From positions 16,133-80,132 of the forward strand of contig NZ_WEHZ01000026.1 in assembly GCF_012641745.1 (NCBI RefSeq): DNA of 64,000 nt, given 5' to 3'. The notes below the pieces were generated by a model. It saw only the letters and a list, made by a program, of their open reading frames with translations, was not told the DNA's origin and searched no databases. Numbering within the stretch: the first letter of the stretch is position 1; each line of letters begins with the position of its first letter. Origin of the DNA: Pseudoalteromonas peptidolytica. GTDB lineage: Bacteria; Pseudomonadota; Gammaproteobacteria; Enterobacterales; Alteromonadaceae. Made by a program: the position numbers and the translations under genes. Positions 9,520-17,874 of this stretch are shown here, piece after piece.

Positions 9520-9723
9520 TTACGGCTTTCTTGTGTCCTTGTTATGTGAAGATTGACTGTCCTTTTCAGGCGACGTTGGCTCAAATGGTTTTAGCTGATC
9601 ATCGATCTTTTTTTTCATTTCAAACTTTGCCGAGTATTTGAGTAAAGCGATATTGCTCCAAATGACGCCCAGCACACCGACGATAATTAACACAACTTGC
9701 CAAGTCTCGAGCTGTTCACCCAT
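9520..9723 (-). CDS. Small single-pass membrane protein, DUF2897-like
   Basis: A 67-residue protein with one N-terminal membrane helix ('WQVVLIIVGVLGVIWSNIALL') followed by 'KYSAKF' and a charged, proline-containing cytosolic tail. The helix plus the 'LKYSAKF' stretch resembles the DUF2897 family of short gammaproteobacterial inner-membrane proteins, whose function is unknown. An AAGGAG ribosome binding site lies before the ATG at 9723. It is monocistronic and divergent from the ankyrin-protein gene. Confidence 0.65.
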   Translation of the reverse strand: MGEQLETWQVVLIIVGVLGVIWSNIALLKYSAKFEMKKKIDDQLKPFEPTSPEKDSQSSHNKDTRKP

Positions 9724-9867
9724 GGTAACTCCTTAAAAATAGTAAATTTTCAAATTTGTTTTGAAATAGGTGGGCATTTTACCTCGACTGTTGATATTAT
9801 TCACCACCTAGTCATTTCGCGATAATTATGCTGCATATATTTACATTCTGAGGATAATAGCGCATTC

Positions 9868-11202
9868 ATGGAACAAGTGTTAATTTGGCCTGCCCAATAC
9901 CCTATGTTACTGAAAGGGTTAATCGAACAAAACGGTGCTTACATTCTAGATGCCATAGAGGCATGGCCGAATTGCCAACAAATAAAAGACGAGCAAGGGG
10001 TAACCACTACGATACTTCCTCCGCTGTTTTATCTTGCCTGGCTCAGGCCGTTGGAACCTTTTGAAGCTTGCTACTTTCAACATATTGACGATTATGACGA
10101 CAAGCAACGCCAATATGTTAATAGTGTAACGCGACATATCGAAGAAAACGGTGTTGAACAAGATGAATTAATCAAGACACTTATCCAGCGCTTAGGACAG
10201 TATTCAAATATCCAAATGCAGCTCCAAAACCAGAGCTTGTCTTTTATTGAATTGCTGTGCGAAAAGCAATTTGAAAAAACACTGATATGGTTGATAGAAG
10301 TGGGTATTCAGTTTGTACCAGAAGAAGTTGTATCTCTTTGGTGTAACAGTGAAGAAGCAATTCATGCTACTTTGCTTGATAATTTAGAAACCTGTGTATG
10401 TGACCGTGATGAGACAGCGAAGCTTGCGACAGATGGTTTATTAGATGGCCGTCAAACATTCGAGTTACTATGCGCTATGTGCGACCAAGATGAAGTGGCA
10501 AAGCAATTGGAGCAAGCACTGTTATTTCAGCTCACACAGCAGCAAGTTAAACAATCCGCTATTCTCACGCTGGTTAATCAAGGAGCAAAAGGGGTAGCAA
10601 AAGATAGCAAAGGGCGCTCAGCAATTATGCTGGCTATTGAAAATGGTTTTGTAAGTGCTGTTGAGCCGATGCTGACATACCATAATGTCAATGAACTTGA
10701 TGAGTGTGGACGAAACTTTATGCACTATGCCGCAGCATCTAACTCAACGGCTATGATAGAGATGATTTTTGATCATGGAGACGATCCTACATTAGCCGAT
10801 ATTTACGGTGATACCCCATATCGAGTTGCAATGAAACAACAGGCGCTAACGTCAAAGCAAACGTTTGAGCAACGTGGGATCATCGAACTATCCAATGATG
10901 CAAAGTATCAAAAAATCAAAACGGTTCACATGCTCTATGCCTTTGCTGCAATTTTGTTACCGTTGCAATTATTTCTCTTTTTTACCGATGAGGTCGATGA
11001 AAAAACCATTGCGACTTTGGTAACTACGGCAGCATCGATTGGGATATTTGCAATAGCAAGACGAAAGCGCAGCAATCCTTTATATCCAAATAACTCGACG
11101 CCTTGGTCGTTACTTGGCGTAAACGCACTGGCTTGGGTGAGTATTGGAATACAAGTTTTATTCTCTGTTTTGGTATTAATCGCAGTGCTCTCTTTGCGAT
11201 AA
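9868..11202 (+). CDS. Ankyrin-repeat membrane protein
   Basis: A 444-residue protein of unknown function. The N-terminal ~210 residues match nothing I recognise. Two to three ankyrin repeats lie at about 225-330 ('GVAKDSKGRSAIMLAIENG', 'VNELDECGRNFMHYAAAS', 'ADIYGDTPYRVA'). Three hydrophobic stretches follow near the C-terminus (about 352-374, 382-398 and 414-443), so the repeats are probably anchored on the cytosolic side of the inner membrane. The start at ATG 9868 follows a GAGGATAA ribosome binding site. It stands alone, and ankyrin repeats suggest a protein-binding role. Confidence 0.75.
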   Translation: MEQVLIWPAQYPMLLKGLIEQNGAYILDAIEAWPNCQQIKDEQGVTTTILPPLFYLAWLRPLEPFEACYFQHIDDYDDKQRQYVNSVTRHIEENGVEQDELIKTLIQRLGQYSNIQMQLQNQSLSFIELLCEKQFEKTLIWLIEVGIQFVPEEVVSLWCNSEEAIHATLLDNLETCVCDRDETAKLATDGLLDGRQTFELLCAMCDQDEVAKQLEQALLFQLTQQQVKQSAILTLVNQGAKGVAKDSKGRSAIMLAIENGFVSAVEPMLTYHNVNELDECGRNFMHYAAASNSTAMIEMIFDHGDDPTLADIYGDTPYRVAMKQQALTSKQTFEQRGIIELSNDAKYQKIKTVHMLYAFAAILLPLQLFLFFTDEVDEKTIATLVTTAASIGIFAIARRKRSNPLYPNNSTPWSLLGVNALAWVSIGIQVLFSVLVLIAVLSLR

Positions 11203-11227
11203 TGGCATAGTCACAATTTTACCTTCT

Positions 11228-11270
11228 TATACCGACTTAATACTTGTCAGCATTGAGCAAGTATTAAGTC
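11228..11270. repeat. Palindromic half-element related to the ATACCAA repeat; possible bidirectional terminator
   Basis: A perfect 13-bp inverted repeat GACTTAATACTTG/CAAGTATTAAGTC (11234-11246 and 11258-11270) with an 11-base loop. Its left arm, preceded by TTATACC, matches the left terminus of the MITE-like repeats elsewhere in this window (ATACCAACTTGACTTAATACTTG). It lies between the convergent ankyrin and DUF2069 genes, where it could also end transcription. It looks like two element ends brought together. Confidence 0.55.
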
Positions 11271-11317
11271 AGTCATGGGGCTGGGCTTAAGTGATGAGTT
11301 CAGCCTCAAAAAATATA

Positions 11318-11758
11318 TCACTGATCTTGGCTATGTTCGTGCGCTGCTTTCTCATCCGCTAAATCTTCTTTTAACTTCCTGATTTTTAAGCCTAACTCTT
11401 GACCTCTGTGCCTTGCATAGTAAGTACAACCGATAAACATCGATGTTGCTAGCGCTATTTCTAGTAATACTAAAAGCAACTCATCGGGAGAGATCCACAA
11501 GAGTGTGAATCCGTGGATGAAGTAAAACATAACGATAAAATTAGCCCATGCGTATGTGTATGGTTTGTCTTGGAGTATCCCCTTGAGCGGAAGTAACAGC
11601 GGTAAAACGTAAACCGCGAAGACAAAAGCTATGCTATAACCTTCTCTTGGTGCGAGTACAAAAAGCCACAATGGCATCAAAATTAATAGCCCAAAGTAAC
11701 CTATTAGCGCCAAGAGCTGAAAGCGTTTTGTGATAGGCTTTTTTGCAATAGTGTTCAT
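11318..11758 (-). CDS. DUF2069 inner-membrane protein
   Basis: A 146-residue membrane protein with four hydrophobic segments ('LLALIGYFGLLILMPLWLFVL', 'IAFVFAVYVLPLLLP', 'FIVMFYFIHGFTLLW', 'LLVLLEIALATSMFIG'). A charged helical tail follows. It matches DUF2069, a gammaproteobacterial family often next to wrbA and arsC; function unknown. I start it at ATG 11758 rather than the in-frame codon at 11806, because 11758 overlaps the wrbA TGA stop as ATGA, the classical arrangement for translational coupling. It is the last gene of a three-gene operon arsC-wrbA-DUF2069. Confidence 0.75.
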   Translation of the reverse strand: MNTIAKKPITKRFQLLALIGYFGLLILMPLWLFVLAPREGYSIAFVFAVYVLPLLLPLKGILQDKPYTYAWANFIVMFYFIHGFTLLWISPDELLLVLLEIALATSMFIGCTYYARHRGQELGLKIRKLKEDLADEKAAHEHSQDQ

Positions 11759-12306
11759 TTCAACTTTTCCGCTACACGCAGTAACCGACAGGCAGCTGCG
11801 CGACAAATTTTAATTTCTGTTTGAGTAAGCACGGTACTATTCTGGCTCCCAGAAATATGTGTTGCACCATAGGGAGTACCGCCACTTTCTGTTGCTAATA
11901 ACTCGGGTACATCATAGGGTACTCCAAGTAACATCATGCCATGATGCAGTAAAGGAAGTGATAGGTTGAGTAAAGTAGCTTCGTTGCCGCCGTGCATGCT
12001 GCTTGATGACGAAAAGACGCATGCGGGTTTATCGATTAACGCGCCTTTCAGCCACAAATCACTGGTCGTTTCCCAAAATGCTTTTGCTTGAGATGCCATC
12101 ATTCCAAATCGAGTGGGGGTACCAAAGGCTAACGCATCACAGCTGACTAAATCTTGCTTGGAAACTACGACATCATGCTCTTGACGTTTTTCAAATACCC
12201 GCACCACAGCGTTGCCACCTTGGGCGACAATAGTGTCTACAAACTCATGAGCCATGTTTGCCACAGAGCCATGGCTGGAGTGATATAAAACGAGAATGGT
12301 AGCCAT
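11755..12306 (-). CDS. wrbA: WrbA-like NAD(P)H:quinone oxidoreductase (flavodoxin-like)
   Basis: A 183-residue cytosolic FMN flavoprotein of the WrbA family, slightly shorter than E. coli WrbA (198). The FMN-phosphate loop is 'LYHSSHGSVANMA', followed by 'ALAFGTPTRFGMMASQAKAF', the flavin loop 'VFSSSSSMHGGNEATLL' and 'GVPYDVPELL...GGTPYGAT'. It would reduce quinones by two electrons, limiting oxidative damage. Its ATG at 12306 overlaps the arsC stop by one base (TAATG) and its TGA overlaps the next ATG, so the three genes are translationally coupled. Confidence 0.85.
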   Translation of the reverse strand: MATILVLYHSSHGSVANMAHEFVDTIVAQGGNAVVRVFEKRQEHDVVVSKQDLVSCDALAFGTPTRFGMMASQAKAFWETTSDLWLKGALIDKPACVFSSSSSMHGGNEATLLNLSLPLLHHGMMLLGVPYDVPELLATESGGTPYGATHISGSQNSTVLTQTEIKICRAAACRLLRVAEKLK

Positions 12307-12653
12307 TAGAGAATTTCAAGTACCGACTCGGGTGGTCTACCAATCGCCGCTTTATTGTCATTAACAACAATTGGGCGCTCAATAAGTTTTGGGTTTTCAA
12401 GCATCGCTTTACGAAGTTGTGCCTCACCTGTTTCTTTAGACAACCCTAGCTCTTTGAATAACGTCTCTTTGCTACGCACCAATTGATGAGCAGAGCTAAA
12501 ACCAAGCTTTGTAAGTAGCGCCGAGAGTGTTTCTTCATCTATAGGCGTTTTTAAGTATTCAATTACTGTGGGGCTAATGCCATTAGACTCTAGTAGCGCC
12601 AGAGTTTCACGTGATTTTGAACAACGTGGATTATGATATATTTCGATAGACAT
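12306..12653 (-). CDS. arsC: ArsC-family arsenate reductase (glutaredoxin type)
   Basis: A 115-residue thioredoxin-fold protein with the family's catalytic cysteine in 'YHNPRCSKSRETL' (Cys10). Also visible are the phosphate/arsenate-contacting 'LIERPIVV' arginine and the conserved tail 'IGRPPESVLEIL'. It would reduce arsenate to arsenite using glutathione and glutaredoxin. No arsB or arsR neighbour is present, and members outside ars operons may have other thiol-transfer roles, so arsenate as physiological substrate is uncertain. It is first in the arsC-wrbA-DUF2069 operon. Confidence 0.85.
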   Translation of the reverse strand: MSIEIYHNPRCSKSRETLALLESNGISPTVIEYLKTPIDEETLSALLTKLGFSSAHQLVRSKETLFKELGLSKETGEAQLRKAMLENPKLIERPIVVNDNKAAIGRPPESVLEIL

Positions 12654-12737
12654 TATTTAAGCTCTATTTTAGTAATGTTGGACTCTGCCTGATCATAACG
12701 TAATGTCTAGTTGACGAAAAGCTAAGTAAAAGGAAAT

Positions 12738-12765
12738 CGGCTTTAATTCTACAGTTTTAAAGCCG
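12738..12765 (-). terminator. Terminator-like hairpin downstream of bepA
   Basis: A 9-bp stem CGGCTTTAA/TTAAAGCCG with a 10-base loop lies 24 bases past the bepA stop. On the minus strand it is followed by ATTTCCTTTTA, so a weak intrinsic terminator is likely. Confidence 0.5.
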
Positions 12766-12789
12766 AGATGGTATGAAAGGCTGACAAGA

Positions 12790-14241
12790 TTACAACTTGG
12801 CAATTTCTTTTTGCATATTTCTATATTGGCTCAGTAATGCCTTGAGTCGCGTCCGTTTAATGTCCTCATTATCTTGAACGTGGTTAAGCGCACGTTGTAC
12901 TTCATCTGCTGCCTTACTAAATGCGCCATACTGTGAGTATACACTGGCTTTTGACTCATGATATGCCGCTTTGTTATCCAAAAACTCGTAGGCTTGTGTG
13001 AGAAGATCCCTTGCTAAAATATGCTCCGGTTTCTCTAACAGGAAAATTTTAAGCAGCTGCTCTGCCAGTTCATACTGTTTTACTTTAATTGCTGCGTTTG
13101 CATAGTTTAGCGTGATCACCTGATTGTTAGGTCGTAGTTGATGTTGAGCACTGAGCATTTCAACTGCTTTTTGCGGGGCATCGGTAGCGATAAGGTAATC
13201 GGTATACACATCTAAATAAAACAGGTTGTTCGGCTCTTTTGCCAACAACTCATCTAGCAGCTTACCTGACTCTTGATATTGCTTTGTGTCTAACAGCGCG
13301 ATGGCAAGACCATATTTGATAGCACGTTTATCTAACTTTTGGGACTGCTGAAGTTGATTTTGAAAAAATGCAACGGCTGTGTCGTCATCATAATAATAGC
13401 GAGCCAGTACTCGACTCTTTGCAAGGGCATAGGAAAGACTTGAAGAATAATGTTTCTTTTCAAACTGCTGAGCCCTTAAGCGCACATCCGACACTCGGCT
13501 GTCAGGCAGTGGGTGGGTGAGTAAAAAAGCTGGAGGCTTATTTTTAAAGCGTATTTGGTCAGATAGTTTGGTTAAAAACTCGCTGGCTGCGTTAGGGTCA
13601 AAACCCGCTTTGTAGAGTGTGTTCATACCAAAGCGATCAGCTTCTTGCTCAGCTTTGCGGCTATGAGTTAGCTGGTTTAACGACGACTGTGTCTGACTTG
13701 CCGATAAAATTGCAATCCCCGCATCGGGAGCTACTACGGTTGCCAAGATACCGGTAATGAGTCCGGCGATTGTTAATGCGCTATTGTCTTGAGCATTTTG
13801 TACTCGTCGAGCTAAGTGGCGTTGAGTGACGTGTGCAATTTCGTGCCCAATGACGGAGGCCAGTTGACTCTCGTTATCAGACTGTGCAATTAGCCCTGTG
13901 TGTACTCCTACGTGACCACCATAAAATGCAAATGCGTTGATGTCTTTGTTGTTTATCCAAAAAAAGGTAAACGGGAAGCGGACATCGTTAGCATTGGCAA
14001 CAAGGCGGTTGCCCAAGCTGGCCAAATACTCTTCCAGCACCGGATCGCCAACCACAGGAGAGCGAGAGCGAAGCTGCATCATCATCACTTCGCCTATTGC
14101 TTGTTCTTTTTCAATCGGCAACACTTGCAACGCGGAAGTGCCAAGATCGGGTAATTTTAATTCGGTTTGTGCAATACTTGAATGTGTCGTTACGAGTGCA
14201 CATGCTAATAATATTGAGTTTAACAGGGGTCTAAACTGCAT
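12790..14241 (-). CDS. bepA: BepA-like periplasmic M48 metalloprotease/chaperone with TPR domain
   Basis: A 483-residue protein, the usual length of BepA (YfgC), which helps assemble or degrade the LPS-transport protein LptD at the outer membrane. It has a signal peptide (cut near SSIAQ). The M48 zinc motif is HEIAH at 133-137, with the third ligand in 'KAEQEADRFGM'. Tetratricopeptide-like helical repeats fill about 270-470. The gene follows an unknown gene with one intervening base (stop TAG, then A, then ATG), so the two are probably co-transcribed. A hairpin at 12738-12765 ends the unit. Confidence 0.88.
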   Translation of the reverse strand: MQFRPLLNSILLACALVTTHSSIAQTELKLPDLGTSALQVLPIEKEQAIGEVMMMQLRSRSPVVGDPVLEEYLASLGNRLVANANDVRFPFTFFWINNKDINAFAFYGGHVGVHTGLIAQSDNESQLASVIGHEIAHVTQRHLARRVQNAQDNSALTIAGLITGILATVVAPDAGIAILSASQTQSSLNQLTHSRKAEQEADRFGMNTLYKAGFDPNAASEFLTKLSDQIRFKNKPPAFLLTHPLPDSRVSDVRLRAQQFEKKHYSSSLSYALAKSRVLARYYYDDDTAVAFFQNQLQQSQKLDKRAIKYGLAIALLDTKQYQESGKLLDELLAKEPNNLFYLDVYTDYLIATDAPQKAVEMLSAQHQLRPNNQVITLNYANAAIKVKQYELAEQLLKIFLLEKPEHILARDLLTQAYEFLDNKAAYHESKASVYSQYGAFSKAADEVQRALNHVQDNEDIKRTRLKALLSQYRNMQKEIAKL

Positions 14242-14242
14242 T

Positions 14243-14920
14243 CTAATCCCTTTTAAGGTCCTCTCCGAGCATTATTCTAGCGAGGTCAACTTCGTCATGG
14301 CATGCTCGAGCATCTTTTTCGCAAAGTTGGTAAAAGTCTTTTATTGAGACCCCGTCAACTCCTGTGATGTTCAATTCTTTTTGCAAAAAGCTAATGGTCA
14401 TATGCAATACTTTGTGAGCATGCAGGATAAGGGCTTTGTCGGCAATGTCACCGCGTTCAAAATAAAATGCGATGAACTTATGTAATTGATTGATACGAAG
14501 CAAGTTTTTCATGGTATGAGGATCCCATACACGGAACTCTAAAAATCGATTATCTTTCACATAAGCGTCAATTTTAGTACCTTTTGCAATTGGATATGCC
14601 CAAAGTTCAAAACCACGGTCAGTAAACACTTGATGTAAAGCTATTTTTGGTTTGTTTTCACATTGAATAATCCCACTATCATCTTCGTATCCACCTAGTA
14701 GCTCAAGATTCCAATTTCGTTTGTCTAATAATCGCTTCACTGCATTATCAAAGCCATGATGGAGCAGTCCCTCACATTCGCTGACCGCAGAGGCTACAAG
14801 ATGATAAAATGGTGGAAGCTCACCCCAATTTATTTGTTTTTTGTACCAATTTATTTCTTTTAATGTTGGATTGGCTGGCAATTGGGCCTTATTATTAACG
14901 CCTGGCATTAAGATTCCCAA
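14243..14920 (-). CDS. Conserved hypothetical protein upstream of bepA
   Basis: A 225-residue soluble protein that I do not recognise. It has no signal peptide or membrane segment, and is rich in Lys, His and aromatic residues ('INWYKKQINWGELPPFYHLV', 'ELWAYPIAKGTKIDAYV', 'LRINQLHKFIAFYFERG'). It ends one base before bepA and so probably shares its mRNA, but nothing in the sequence ties its function to envelope assembly. The ATG at 14920 could be replaced by ATG 14908 (MPGVNNKA), four codons downstream. Confidence 0.6.
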   Translation of the reverse strand: MGILMPGVNNKAQLPANPTLKEINWYKKQINWGELPPFYHLVASAVSECEGLLHHGFDNAVKRLLDKRNWNLELLGGYEDDSGIIQCENKPKIALHQVFTDRGFELWAYPIAKGTKIDAYVKDNRFLEFRVWDPHTMKNLLRINQLHKFIAFYFERGDIADKALILHAHKVLHMTISFLQKELNITGVDGVSIKDFYQLCEKDARACHDEVDLARIMLGEDLKRD

Positions 14921-14973
14921 AAAGTAGAATATGTTACTAAGAATAAACCATCAACGCCTTGAGGGCTACCGTA

Positions 14974-15225
14974 TTGACTGAATTGTGTAGCGGTCCAGAG
15001 CCAAAATCTGTTCATGATCTTAGAGGGTTAACTTGTCCAGCCCTGTTTGTACAATTTAAGTGGCACCTGAAGCACCACAATTATACACTGGGCAGACTTA
15101 AATTATTGTTAAACCAAGCACAAGATTTAACAGATATTACCCATTATTTAGACGGAGTTGCTGTGAAGTACCAAATAATTGAATTGGAAAACGGCGAGAT
15201 GTATTTGGAGATCGCGGATGTTTGA
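14974..15225 (+). CDS. TusA/SirA-like sulfur-carrier family protein
   Basis: A short cytosolic protein of about 83 residues with the TusA-family signature 'HDLRGLTCPALFVQFKWHLK', in which Cys sits in the CPxP position (here CPA). TusA relays persulfide sulfur, for example to tRNA thiouridine synthesis; relatives work in other sulfur or redox pathways. No ATG is available; the TTG at 14974 is preceded by GAGGG at 8 bases, better than the TTG at 14959. It overlaps the next gene by 8 bases. The proline after the usual CP(A/x) is absent, so an active sulfur-transfer role is not certain. Confidence 0.65.
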   Translation: MTELCSGPEPKSVHDLRGLTCPALFVQFKWHLKHHNYTLGRLKLLLNQAQDLTDITHYLDGVAVKYQIIELENGEMYLEIADV

Positions 15226-16291
15226 GTTAGTAAAAGCATGGTATATCAAAAAGTTTTCTGATCCGCACTCGGTGACACTGTTGCTGCTTTTAGTTGCAAC
15301 TGTGGCGCTACTGTACTTTTTTGGTAGCTATGTGATGCCAGTATTGGTCGCCATTGTGATCGCATACTTATTAGAATGGCCGGTTAATAAACTTGCGCGG
15401 ATCACTGGCAGCCGGTTGATATCTGTTATCTTAGTGATGGCAGCATTTGCCAGCATCGCTTTGGGGCTAGTATTTGGTATCGTACCTGTGCTTTGGCAAC
15501 AACTGAGTAATTTATTGCAAGAAAGTCCAACAATGATTGAAGAGGGGAAAGACTTCCTTTTACACTTACCGGAATATTACCCGGCGTTGATTTCTACGAC
15601 TCAAGTACAAGCCATTGTGACATCAGTCGAGAATAAAATACTGGAATTAGGGGAGATCCTTGTTTCAGCCTCGCTTACTTCATTAAAGGATGTTGTGGCT
15701 TGGATGATATACCTAGTGCTTGTGCCTTTGCTTGCCTTCTTTATGCTCAAAGACAAAAAAGAGCTGACGTCTGGTATTTCACAAGTTATTCCCAAAGATC
15801 GCAAACTTATCTCACAAGTTTGGCATGAGATGGATCAGCAAATAATGAATTACATTCGCGGGAAAGTGTTTGAAATTATCATTGTAGGATTAGTTAGTTA
15901 TGCCACCTTTTCGTTTTTAGACTTGCGTTATGCAGCGCTCTTGGGGGCGTTAGTTGGGCTCTCTGTTCTAATTCCATTTATCGGGGCCGCGTTAGTGACG
16001 CTGCCAGTTGCTGCAGTGGCATTATTCCAATTTGGTCTTGCTCCTGAATTTTGGACTATCGTGATAGCTTATGGTGTTATTCAGGCATTGGATGGCAATG
16101 TTTTAGTACCACTGTTATTCTCTGAGGCGGTAGATTTAAACCCAGTGTACATCATTGTTGCTGTGCTGTTTTTTGGTGGCCTTTGGGGTTTTTGGGGGGT
16201 GTTTTTCGCCATTCCTTTAGCGTCGCTAGTAAAAGCACTCATCAATGCTTGGTCAAGCAATAACCAAGGGCTGATAGCAAAGCAAGATTAA
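15218..16291 (+). CDS. AI-2E family transporter (PerM-like permease)
   Basis: A 357-residue inner-membrane protein with the AI-2E/PerM pattern: about two N-terminal helices, a helical soluble region, then paired helices ('MIYLVLVPLLAFFMLKDKK', 'GLVSYATFSFLDLRYAALLGALVGL', 'IPFIGAALVTLPVAAVALF', 'ILFFGGLWGFWGVFFAIPLAS'-type ending). The family exports small molecules or ions; a true autoinducer-2 role is proven for few members. The start is ATG 15218, inside the end of the TusA-like gene, so the two are coupled. Longer in-frame starts run through that gene and are unlikely. Confidence 0.85.
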   Translation: MFELVKAWYIKKFSDPHSVTLLLLLVATVALLYFFGSYVMPVLVAIVIAYLLEWPVNKLARITGSRLISVILVMAAFASIALGLVFGIVPVLWQQLSNLLQESPTMIEEGKDFLLHLPEYYPALISTTQVQAIVTSVENKILELGEILVSASLTSLKDVVAWMIYLVLVPLLAFFMLKDKKELTSGISQVIPKDRKLISQVWHEMDQQIMNYIRGKVFEIIIVGLVSYATFSFLDLRYAALLGALVGLSVLIPFIGAALVTLPVAAVALFQFGLAPEFWTIVIAYGVIQALDGNVLVPLLFSEAVDLNPVYIIVAVLFFGGLWGFWGVFFAIPLASLVKALINAWSSNNQGLIAKQD

Positions 16292-16398
16292 TGGTGCCAA
16301 GTGGCGGAGCGGGATCTTCGTCACCAACCGAAAGTTTAATACCGTTCAACATCTGGGCGTACGTTGACACTGAATGAGTCAAAAGCGCCTTATCATGG

Positions 16399-16436
16399 GA
16401 TTTGTCTGGCGCCTAAAAGTAGGCGCAAAACAAATC
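16399..16436. terminator. Long imperfect hairpin between convergent perM-like and lacI-type genes
   Basis: Nested inverted repeats: GATTTGT/ACAAATC outside (16399-16405 and 16430-16436) and GCGCCTA/TAGGCGC inside, with an AAAG loop and a 3 x 3 internal bulge. It sits between convergent genes, which suits a bidirectional terminator, but neither flank has a clean T-tract. Confidence 0.45.
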
Positions 16437-16463
16437 ATATCGCATTTTAGCTATGCCAAGCTG

Positions 16464-17501
16464 TTACTGAACTACTCTGCCAGTACTTTCTCTGACTACC
16501 ATATTTGGTGTAAACACGTGACAAATATCTTTGTCACTATTGCGGTGGCCTCTTGTTTTTGAAAACAGCAGTCGTGCAGCGTGCTCTGAAATGACATTAT
16601 TTGCTTGGTGAGCTGTAGTGAGCTTGGGCCAAGTTTGGCGCGAGAATGGAGAGTCCTCGAAGCCACTGATCGAAAGTTGACTCGGGATCTCTATATTCAT
16701 CAGGCGTGCGGCAAAAAGTGCGCCAGCAGCAACCTCATCATTACCTCCTAAAATTGCAGTGATGCTGTTTGGATTACCATCAGCAAGTAAAGATTTTGCA
16801 CCTTGAACACCAGACTCAAACGAGTAAGTACCATGGTAGAGGAGGGAGTCATCTGGTTGTATCTTATGAGCCGCTAGGGCGTCTCTGTAGCCAGCTAAAC
16901 GCTCGGCGGTTGATTTGTGCTCCTGATCGCCCAAAACAAAAGCTATTTTTTTGTGCCCTAAGCTAATCAAATGCTCTGTAATTTCATAAGCGGCCGCATA
17001 ATCGTCCACAAAAATACAATTCTTGGCACTGCTTTGTGCTTCTTTTGCTCGACCAGAAAGCAGTCGTACGTAATGAATGCCAAGTTCATCTAGCAAGTCG
17101 ATGATAGCTTGTTGCTCTGATAAAGGAGGCGTTAAAACAAGCCCTGCCAAGCGCGAGCGCTTGATCATTGTTACTAGTTCATCAGCCATATCTTCCGAGC
17201 TAAAACTGCAAGGATGTATTACCAGCTCGTAGCCTTCGTCTTTACAACGAGATAACACCCCATTCTGCATATCGATTACATAATATGCGTTGGGATTGTC
17301 GTACACTAACCCGATAGCAAATGAAGAAGTACCGGCTAAGTTTCTTGCAGCAATGTTTGGCTGATAGTTTAACTCTTTTACAGCCAGCATCACTTGGTCA
17401 TAAGTCTTTTGTCTAACTGAAGGTTCTTTATTGATTACCCGCGATACTGTTTTCATTGATACGCCAGCTAATTTGGCGACATCGTTAATAGTGACTTTCA
17501 T
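16464..17501 (-). CDS. LacI-family transcriptional regulator next to pgi
   Basis: A 345-residue repressor. The N-terminal helix-turn-helix is 'TINDVAKLAGVSMKTVSRVIN', with the hinge helix 'NIAARNLAG'. A periplasmic-binding-protein-like sugar-sensing domain follows (about 60-340; 'IGLVYDNPNAYY', 'LVLTPPLSE', 'ILGGNDEVAAGAL'). It is divergent from pgi, and the shared upstream region carries TGACAGCGTTGTCA, a typical near-palindromic LacI-family site with a central CG. The same site occurs twice before the TonB-dependent receptor at 22.8 kb. I infer that this protein controls sugar uptake and pgi. The effector, probably a sugar or sugar phosphate, cannot be read from the sequence. Confidence 0.9.
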   Translation of the reverse strand: MKVTINDVAKLAGVSMKTVSRVINKEPSVRQKTYDQVMLAVKELNYQPNIAARNLAGTSSFAIGLVYDNPNAYYVIDMQNGVLSRCKDEGYELVIHPCSFSSEDMADELVTMIKRSRLAGLVLTPPLSEQQAIIDLLDELGIHYVRLLSGRAKEAQSSAKNCIFVDDYAAAYEITEHLISLGHKKIAFVLGDQEHKSTAERLAGYRDALAAHKIQPDDSLLYHGTYSFESGVQGAKSLLADGNPNSITAILGGNDEVAAGALFAARLMNIEIPSQLSISGFEDSPFSRQTWPKLTTAHQANNVISEHAARLLFSKTRGHRNSDKDICHVFTPNMVVRESTGRVVQ

Positions 17502-17771
17502 GTAGTTGTTCTTCTATTTACAGGAGTGTGTAGATCATTATTAAGCGCAGAGGAATAGTAGCGTTTTATGCAAGTTTAAGCTAGCGCACAGTATTCCATT
17601 GTAATTACTTATTCGCCATTACGTCTTAATAAAAGGATCATCTATTTTTCTTAGGCTATTTATTATATACAGAATTTAGCACTACATTTCGCAGAAATAA
17701 ATGAATGATACCGGTGTCAAAAATTTAATTTTAGGTTATTATTCGCAATGTAAAATTGAAAAGAAGCAGTT

Positions 17772-17785
17772 TGACAGCGTTGTCA
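17772..17785. promoter_or_regulatory. LacI-family operator candidate upstream of pgi
   Basis: TGACAGCGTTGTCA, an inverted repeat TGACA-N4-TGTCA centred on CG, lies about 90 bases before the pgi start. It is identical to the sites at 22467 and 22779, and the LacI-family gene starts about 270 bases to the left. Confidence 0.75.
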
Positions 17786-17824
17786 TTTTGGCATAATGTG
17801 CTTAATTAAAAGTGTTTCTTTGTT

Positions 17825-17852
17825 GTTACTTCCTGAAATATAAGGAAGTAAC
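17825..17852 (+). promoter_or_regulatory. Perfect 10-bp hairpin in the presumed pgi leader
   Basis: GTTACTTCCT (17825-17834) pairs with AGGAAGTAAC (17843-17852) around an 8-base loop, between the operator and the pgi ribosome binding site. It has no following T-tract, so it could be an mRNA-stability or regulatory hairpin. It contains a buried AGGAAG that could mimic a ribosome binding site. Confidence 0.4.
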
Positions 17853-17874
17853 ACGCATCTTAGGGGAGTGTGTA

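Noticed and set aside
9946..10161. Minus-strand frame inside the ankyrin gene
   Set aside because: Shadow of a well-supported gene in the opposite strand with no independent support.
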